The position numbers were made by a program, and so were the translations under genes. A stretch of DNA of 11,800 nucleotides, taken from an uncultured Eubacterium sp. GTDB lineage: Bacteria > Bacillota_A > Clostridia > Lachnospirales > Lachnospiraceae. The notes beneath the pieces are model-generated. The model did not search any database. It was not told the DNA's origin and saw only the letters and a list, made by a program, of their open reading frames with translations. Below, one piece after another: positions 7,928 through 11,800 of the stretch (positions are counted from its first letter, which is position 1; every line of letters begins with the position of its first letter). The stretch lies in assembly GCA_948468465.1 (NCBI GenBank), contig CAOKJJ010000158.1, positions 1-11,800 on the forward strand, written 5' to 3'.

Positions 7928-9091
7928 TTAGTAAAATTTATTCCTGTCATCAAAGAAATCGAAAAAGTCTTCAAATTCATCATCGTAATCATATTCATAC
8001 TCATATCCAGGCCGCGCTTGCTCATAGTAAGTTTCCGCTTCCTGATAATACCGCTTAAACGGTTCCCACAGCAGCGCAACCATCGCAATCAGTGCAATGA
8101 CAGACAGCACCGCCGTCACAATGCCTGTGATTGCCATCCCTCTTCCCTGCGGCCCTTTGATATACTGTAAAATGCCAAAAATAACTGCCGCGACTGCCAG
8201 CGGAATATTCACGCAAGTGCAAAATAACACCAGCGACAGAATCCCAAGAATCATGGAGGCAATGCCAAATCCTGTATGATAAGCCCTGTCATCCGCCTTT
8301 TGATACTGCTGATACTGATTCTGCGCTCCATAAGGACCATTTTGCGTATATGTGCTGTTTTGTGCATACGGGCCGTTTTGGTTCATACCGCCATTCTGCC
8401 CGTATGGATTGTCCTGCATATATGGGCCATTTTGCCCGGTACTGCCATTCTGCGCATACGGGCCGTTTTGCCCTGTGCCGCCATTCTGCGCATATGGATT
8501 CCCCTGCGCATACGGGCCGTTTTGCCCCGTACTGCCATTTTGCACATATGGATTATCCTGCACATACGGACCATTTTGCCCGGTACTGCCATTCTGCGCA
8601 TATGGATTATCCTGCACATACGGGCCGTTTTGTCCTGTACCGCCGTACTGCTGATAGGAACTGTCTTGTGCATACGAATTGTCTTGTGCATACGAACTGT
8701 CTTGTGCATACGAACCGTTTTGTTCCGTATGACTGCCCTGCCCATACGGAATGTCCTGTGTATACGAACCGTTTTGCTGCGCATTGCTGCCCTGTCCGTA
8801 TGGACTGTCCTGCACATACGGGCTGTACGGATTTTGCTGGTATGGATTCTGCGCGTACGGACTGCCCTGTGCATACGGGTTATCCTGAACATAGCCGGCA
8901 TTTTCAGCATACGGGCTGTTTTGCTCATATTCTCCGCCCTTGGTATCATCGCTCTTACTCAGCTTTACCGGATTTACCTGTGTACTCCCGTCATCCTGTA
9001 CGACACACTCTTCCTGTGTGCCTCCGTCATCCTGCACGACAGACTCTTCCTGCGTCTGATCGGTATCTTCGTACTGACTTTTATCTTCCAT
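7928..9091 (-). CDS. Low-complexity repeat membrane protein with C-terminal DUF4190-like domain
   Basis: This protein has 387 residues and unknown function. There is no signal peptide. Residues 1-54 are acidic and contain two 12-residue repeats (TQEESVVQDDGG and TQEECVVQDDGS, 13-36). Residues 55-265 are extremely rich in Gln, Asn, Gly, Pro, Tyr and Ser and are built from PYxQ(D/N/G) repeats. Three hydrophobic segments follow (about 274-293, 294-310 and 319-342), with IFGILQYIKGPQGRGMAITG between them, a pattern I recognise as DUF4190-like. The tail (343-387) is acidic and aromatic (Glu, Asp, Tyr, Phe). ATG at 9091 is chosen because AGAGGTGAT sits just upstream; the GTG at 9103 lies inside that ribosome binding site. 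It is the first gene of the unit leading into ileS and glgP. The repeat region may mediate disordered or self-associating contacts, which is speculative. Confidence 0.85.
   Translation of the reverse strand: MEDKSQYEDTDQTQEESVVQDDGGTQEECVVQDDGSTQVNPVKLSKSDDTKGGEYEQNSPYAENAGYVQDNPYAQGSPYAQNPYQQNPYSPYVQDSPYGQGSNAQQNGSYTQDIPYGQGSHTEQNGSYAQDSSYAQDNSYAQDSSYQQYGGTGQNGPYVQDNPYAQNGSTGQNGPYVQDNPYVQNGSTGQNGPYAQGNPYAQNGGTGQNGPYAQNGSTGQNGPYMQDNPYGQNGGMNQNGPYAQNSTYTQNGPYGAQNQYQQYQKADDRAYHTGFGIASMILGILSLVLFCTCVNIPLAVAAVIFGILQYIKGPQGRGMAITGIVTAVLSVIALIAMVALLWEPFKRYYQEAETYYEQARPGYEYEYDYDDEFEDFFDFFDDRNKFY
8360..8647 (-). repeat. Imperfect 54-bp tandem repeats within the low-complexity gene
   Basis: Six head-to-tail units encode residues 149-244. 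Four are 18 codons long (type NGSTGQNGPYVQDNPYAQ) and two are 12-codon versions lacking the xDNPYx segment (NGGTGQNGPYAQ and NGGMNQNGPYAQ). All unit lengths are multiples of three, so the frame is kept. Copy number could change by slippage or recombination. Confidence 0.9.
8654..8713 (-). repeat. 18-bp tandem repeats (SYAQDS/N units)
   Basis: Three consecutive six-residue units, SYAQDS, SYAQDN and SYAQDS, plus a degenerate SYQQ, lie at residues 127-146. They sit just N-terminal to the 54-bp units. On the plus strand they appear as repeats of cttgtgcatacgaa. Confidence 0.85.
8984..9055 (-). repeat. 36-bp direct repeat encoding an acidic 12-residue duplication
   Basis: Two adjacent 36-bp copies encode TQEESVVQDDGG and TQEECVVQDDGS (residues 13-36) of the low-complexity membrane protein. 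Both copies are in frame, pointing to a recent or maintained duplication. Confidence 0.85.
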
Positions 9092-9112
9092 TGCCAAAAT
9101 CACCTCTTTACT

Positions 9113-9140
9113 ATTTTATAGATACAGCTTCATTTGTCAA
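9113..9140 (-). promoter_or_regulatory. Promoter of the DUF4190-like protein-ileS-glgP unit, overlapping the ugd stop codon
   Basis: On the minus strand a perfect -35 TTGACA (9140-9135) is followed by a 16-bp spacer and a -10 box TAAAAT (9118-9113, 5 of 6 to consensus). The TGA inside TTGACA is the stop codon of ugd. The predicted start near 9106 leaves a leader of only about 15 nt, almost all of it ribosome binding site, so no leader-based control is possible from this promoter. Read-through from ugd is also possible because I see no terminator between the genes. Confidence 0.75.
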
Positions 9141-10369
9141 TCCCTGCCATACAAATCTCTTGTATATACTTTATCTGCCACATCCTGCAGCTCTGACGCA
9201 AAACGATTCGCAACGATTACATCCGACCTGCTTTTAAACTGTTCCAGATCACGTATCACCTGACTCCCGAAAAACAAATCTTCTTTTAACAACGTCGGTT
9301 CATATACTATAACCGTCGCTCCCTTTGCTTTGATACGCTTCATCACACCTTGTATGGAACTCTGGCGGAAATTATCAGAATTCGCTTTCATCGTCAGGCG
9401 GTAAATGCCAACCACACACGCGTTGCCTGGCATTCCATTCAATCCCCTGCTGCTGCCCTGCTCATAGTATCCGCCTTTTGCAAGAATCTGCTCCGCCACA
9501 AAATCTTTCCGCGTACGATTCGATTCCACAATCGCTTCGATCAGGTTTTCCGGAACATCTTTATAATTGGCAAGAAGCTGTTTTGTATCTTTTGGCAGGC
9601 AATAGCCGCCATATCCAAACGAAGGATTGTTATACTGCTGTCCAATCCTTGGATCCAGACATACTCCCTCAATAATGTTTTTTGTATTCAGGCCGCGGAC
9701 TTCCGCATAAGTATCCAGTTCATTAAAATATGATACCCGCAGCGCCAGATAGGTATTCGCAAACAGCTTCACCGCTTCCGCTTCCGTAGATTCCATATAG
9801 AGCACCGGAATATCCTTCGCATACGCCCCTTCACATAAAAGCTGCGCAAATCTGCGCGCTTCTTCCTGCATCTTTTCACAGATGCTTCCCACAATAATTC
9901 TGGATGGGTACAGATTATCATGCAGCGCATGTCCTTCCCGCAAAAACTCCGGCGAAAACAGCAGCCGGTCTGTCCCATATTTTTTTCCGGCCTCCTTGGT
10001 AAAGCCAACCGGAACCGTTGATTTTATTACAATCACGGCATCTGGGTTTACATTCGTAACCATCTGAATCACTTCTTCGACAGATGACGTGTCAAAATAA
10101 TTAAGCTTTGGATCATAATTCGTCGGCGTGGAAACAATCACAAGCTCCGCACTCCGATAAGCCTGTGTTCCATCTGAAACCGCATTAAGATGCAGCTGCT
10201 TATGTTCTAAAAAATCCGTAATGTCCTGATCCATAATCGGTGATTTGCGTGCCTGAATCATGGCTGCTTTTTCCAGCTGGATATCTACCGCTGTCACTTC
10301 ATGATGCTGAGAAAGCAGCACTGCCAGCGACAGCCCTACATATCCGGTACCTGCTACTGCTATTTTCAT
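9137..10369 (-). CDS. ugd: UDP-glucose 6-dehydrogenase
   Basis: This NAD-dependent enzyme oxidises UDP-glucose twice to UDP-glucuronate, a precursor for capsule, exopolysaccharide and cell-wall glycans. The protein has 410 residues, as expected for the short bacterial form. It has an N-terminal Rossmann motif GTGYVG (7-12), VSTPTNYD (79-86), KSTVPVGFT (116-124) and SPEFLREG (139-146). The active-site block [12 protein letters not shown] lies at 251-262 with Cys257 as the thioester nucleophile, followed by a C-terminal NAD/UDP-sugar binding region. ATG at 10369 is chosen because the Rossmann fold begins at residue 2 and GGGAG lies upstream. A longer frame from 10465 would overlap the preceding gene by 83 bp and adds no family sequence. 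The upstream nucleotidyltransferase ends 13 bp away, suggesting a two-gene operon. A related UDP-sugar dehydrogenase activity (for example on UDP-ManNAc) is less likely. Confidence 0.93.
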   Translation of the reverse strand: MKIAVAGTGYVGLSLAVLLSQHHEVTAVDIQLEKAAMIQARKSPIMDQDITDFLEHKQLHLNAVSDGTQAYRSAELVIVSTPTNYDPKLNYFDTSSVEEVIQMVTNVNPDAVIVIKSTVPVGFTKEAGKKYGTDRLLFSPEFLREGHALHDNLYPSRIIVGSICEKMQEEARRFAQLLCEGAYAKDIPVLYMESTEAEAVKLFANTYLALRVSYFNELDTYAEVRGLNTKNIIEGVCLDPRIGQQYNNPSFGYGGYCLPKDTKQLLANYKDVPENLIEAIVESNRTRKDFVAEQILAKGGYYEQGSSRGLNGMPGNACVVGIYRLTMKANSDNFRQSSIQGVMKRIKAKGATVIVYEPTLLKEDLFFGSQVIRDLEQFKSRSDVIVANRFASELQDVADKVYTRDLYGRD

Positions 10370-10382
10370 CCGCCTGTCTCCC

Positions 10383-11288
10383 TTAATCCCAAAGACGTCC
10401 GCCATATACGCCCGCTTCCATAAGCTCACAAAACGCTTTTTCGACACTGTCCTTATCTTCTGCATACGTCACGCCAAACCATTTATCCGGGGTCGGAAGC
10501 ACTTTTACCACCGCCTGACCGCTTTGCAGCATCTGGTCGATCACCGAAGGCAGCAGATACTCTGCTTTTAGATCCTGCGGATTAATCTGCTGTAAAAATT
10601 CCACGAACTTTTCTTTTAAAACAGGCAAAAACTCCGGTGTCAGTCCCCAAAGGTTCATAGATACAGGCGTCTCCTCCGCCAGCGCCTTACCGCCTTCGCA
10701 GACAATCTGCCCGGACGGATCTCTTTGAATTCCCCCTGTTTCCACAACTTTGACAAGTTCATTATTTTCATTTGTCTTACAAACTCCACGGGTTACCGCG
10801 CCGTTTTCACTTAACGTATTCTGAATCTGAAAACCAGCCATGCAGTACTGTCCTGTTGTCTGCGCATGCTCGCTTAAAAACCGATATACCTGCTGAAACG
10901 CCGTTTTTCCATAATAATCATCCGCGTTAATCACCGCAAACGGTACGTCAAGTATTTCCCGGCAGGCTAAAATCGCATGTCCGGTTCCCCACGGTTTTAC
11001 ACGGTCAGGAGGACAGGAAAATCCCTGCGGCAGATCGTTTTTATCCTGAAACACATATTCCACCGGGCAGACTTTTTCGATTCTGGAACCAATCACTTCT
11101 TTAAATTCCGCTTCAATATCTTTACGTATGATAAATATTACTTTTGTAAATCCTGCTTCTAGCGCGTCATGAATCGAATAGTCAATAATAATTTCCCCCT
11201 GCGGGCCTACTTTCTGCAGCTGTTTAATGCCCGCTCCATAACGGGAGCCGATTCCAGCCGCCATAATTACGAGTGCTATATCCTTCAT
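10383..11288 (-). CDS. Sugar-phosphate nucleotidyltransferase, probably UTP-glucose-1-phosphate uridylyltransferase-like
   Basis: This 301-residue protein belongs to the NTP-transferase (GT-A-like) family, which joins a nucleoside triphosphate to a sugar-1-phosphate. The N terminus carries the signature [12 protein letters not shown]...K (7-22), with the conserved Arg and Lys that contact the nucleotide. Later come KPWGTGHA (98-105) and NADDYYG (121-127), whose aspartate is the likely metal ligand. VVETGGI (181-187) and MNLWGL (211-216) line the sugar pocket in this family. Substrate specificity is not fixed by these motifs. The adjacent UDP-glucose dehydrogenase suggests UTP plus glucose-1-phosphate giving UDP-glucose. 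It is not a close match in layout to canonical GalU, so no symbol is given. ATG at 11288 has AAGGAGG 9 nt upstream and its own promoter. Confidence 0.88.
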   Translation of the reverse strand: MKDIALVIMAAGIGSRYGAGIKQLQKVGPQGEIIIDYSIHDALEAGFTKVIFIIRKDIEAEFKEVIGSRIEKVCPVEYVFQDKNDLPQGFSCPPDRVKPWGTGHAILACREILDVPFAVINADDYYGKTAFQQVYRFLSEHAQTTGQYCMAGFQIQNTLSENGAVTRGVCKTNENNELVKVVETGGIQRDPSGQIVCEGGKALAEETPVSMNLWGLTPEFLPVLKEKFVEFLQQINPQDLKAEYLLPSVIDQMLQSGQAVVKVLPTPDKWFGVTYAEDKDSVEKAFCELMEAGVYGGRLWD

Positions 11289-11332
11289 AAATACAATCCT
11301 CCTTGGTTTTGTTCATAAAAATGACTTTATTT

Positions 11333-11361
11333 ATCATACCATTACTGGCGGTTTTGTTCAA
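11333..11361 (-). promoter_or_regulatory. Extended -10 promoter of the nucleotidyltransferase-ugd operon
   Basis: On the minus strand, -35 TTGAAC (11361-11356) is followed by a 17-bp spacer and -10 TATGAT (11338-11333), with TG at the extended position (TGGTATGAT). Start would be near 11326, about 38 nt before the ATG. The weak -35 is offset by the extended -10. Confidence 0.7.
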
Positions 11362-11380
11362 GTGTATTTTGCCTTCACGG

Positions 11381-11431
11381 AATATGCAGGCCAGGATAAA
11401 TGTAACTTTTCAGATATATTTGTTGCATATT
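11381..11431. repeat. Short inverted repeat AATATGCA/TGCATATT
   Basis: AATATGCA at 11381-11388 and TGCATATT at 11424-11431 are perfect inverted copies separated by 35 bp. They lie between the promoter at 11333-11361 and the large palindromic element. They could be an upstream regulatory site, an outer part of the repeat element, or chance. I see no gene here. Confidence 0.35.
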
Positions 11432-11444
11432 GGATTCCCGGACG

Positions 11445-11681
11445 CTGGGAGAGGGACTTTGCCTGGTCTGCCGGTGTCCGCTCCAGAATGCTAAGAATCA
11501 CTAAGCATTCTGCATCTACGCTATGACAGCCGGACGGTCGCGTCACCTAGTTCGCTTCTGGCTAAACGCCAGCAGCTAAAGGGTGTCGCTGGGCTTCGCC
11601 CCTGGTTATTTAGCAGAATACCAAGTGATTCTAAGCATTCTTACAAAGCCACCGGCAGACCAGGCAAAGTCCCTCTCCCAG
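11445..11681. repeat. Large inverted-repeat element (about 237 bp) with perfect 32-bp outer arms
   Basis: The outer arms 11445-11476 and 11650-11681 are perfect inverted copies of 32 bp, from CTGGGAGAGG to CTGCCGGTG. Inside them is a second, imperfect inverted pair (about 11484-11514 and 11613-11641). Each member is a small hairpin on its own (GAATGCTAAG, loop, CTAAGCATTC). The central 98 bp hold the hairpins CTGGC-TAAAC-GCCAG (11558-11572) and GGGC-TTC-GCCC (11591-11601), the latter enclosed by GCTAAA (11575-11580) and TTTAGC (11609-11614). No transposase or convincing gene is present. It resembles a MITE-like or structured intergenic repeat. A diverged arm is present at the left edge of the window. 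Confidence 0.9.
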
Positions 11682-11800
11682 CTGATTGCGAATAAGCTTT
11701 TCACAGTCAGACTCTGCGCCTGGCGGGATGGTTTTGGCGGTCGGGACATGCTCTGAAAGGACGTTAGAGGGGCGCTTTTAGCGGAGGTGAAATCCAGCGC
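11606..11800 (-). other. Open reading frame running off the right edge, probably repeat-derived
   Basis: On the minus strand a frame is open from the window edge to a TAA at 11606-11608, for about 64 codons. Its C-terminal part, ISWERDFAWSAGGFVRMLRI, is encoded by an arm of the inverted-repeat element. The remainder is Ser-, Lys-, Arg- and Pro-rich and matches no family I know. It could be the tail of a gene that starts outside the window, but the most likely explanation is open sequence in a repeat. No start or ribosome binding site is visible. Confidence 0.2.
11682..11800. other. Edge sequence without a recognisable gene
   Basis: Only short frames are open on the plus strand. GCGCTTTTAGCG (11774-11785) could form a small stem. 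The last bases, GGAGGTGAAATCCAGC, resemble the GGAG...CGAAATCCAGG stretch of the left-edge repeat, so this may be the start of another repeat copy. Confidence 0.3.

Noticed and set aside
8306..8900. Possible CRISPR array, suggested by regular repeats
   Set aside because: Units are contiguous, degenerate and all multiples of three within a protein-coding frame; there are no unique spacers.
8276..9237. Long open frames on the plus strand (281 and 295 codons) and a second minus-strand frame opposite the repeat protein
   Set aside because: They arise because a periodic sequence with multiple-of-three units leaves several frames free of stops. They have low-complexity translations, and the DUF4190-like protein has the ribosome binding site, promoter and recognisable domain.
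10370..10465. Extended Ugd start at 10465
   Set aside because: The extension overlaps the nucleotidyltransferase gene by 83 bp and precedes the Rossmann fold that begins at the ATG at 10369.
11515..11612. tRNA, T-box or known riboswitch in the centre of the palindromic element
   Set aside because: Small hairpins are present, but no cloverleaf, T-loop sequence, T-box motif or riboswitch core that I can recognise.

Overview
The window looks like the chromosome of a Gram-positive anaerobe of the Clostridia, most likely the family Lachnospiraceae. This rests on the protein sequences (a GyrB/ParE-type subunit, a long-form IleRS, and a nucleotidyltransferase-Ugd pair of the kind seen there), strong AAGGAGG-type ribosome binding sites, sigma-A-type promoters and a LexA box of the Gram-positive form. 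It is an inference; no rRNA or other marker is present. All six confident genes lie on the minus strand, so transcription runs from right to left.

Layout, in the direction of transcription. (1) 11800-11289 is an accessory, gene-poor stretch. It holds a large inverted-repeat element (11445-11681, perfect 32-bp outer arms) and then the promoter of the next unit. (2) A sugar-phosphate nucleotidyltransferase (11288-10383) and UDP-glucose 6-dehydrogenase (10369-9137) are 13 bp apart and probably form an operon making UDP-glucose/UDP-glucuronate for surface polysaccharide. (3) A consensus-like promoter overlaps the ugd stop codon and opens a second unit. This contains a membrane protein with a long Q/N/G/P/Y-rich tandem-repeat region and a C-terminal DUF4190-like membrane domain (9091-7928), ileS (7897-4742) and glycogen phosphorylase glgP (4727-2256). 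The gaps are 30 and 14 bp, and a strong hairpin terminator follows glgP. (4) A type II topoisomerase B subunit of the GyrB/ParE family (2066-144) has its own extended -10 promoter, with a perfect palindromic LexA-type operator just upstream. (5) The left edge (1-76) carries a diverged, inverted copy of one arm of the right-hand repeat element.

The genes are housekeeping or central metabolism: DNA topology, glycogen breakdown, isoleucine charging and nucleotide-sugar synthesis. The unusual parts are regulatory and structural. They are the LexA-like operator in front of the topoisomerase gene, the absence of a T-box leader directly before ileS, the ileS-glgP coupling, the low-complexity membrane protein encoded by imperfect 54-bp tandem repeats, and the structured repeat family at both edges. 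I see no complete new defence or mobile system, no CRISPR array, no tRNA or rRNA and no transposase.
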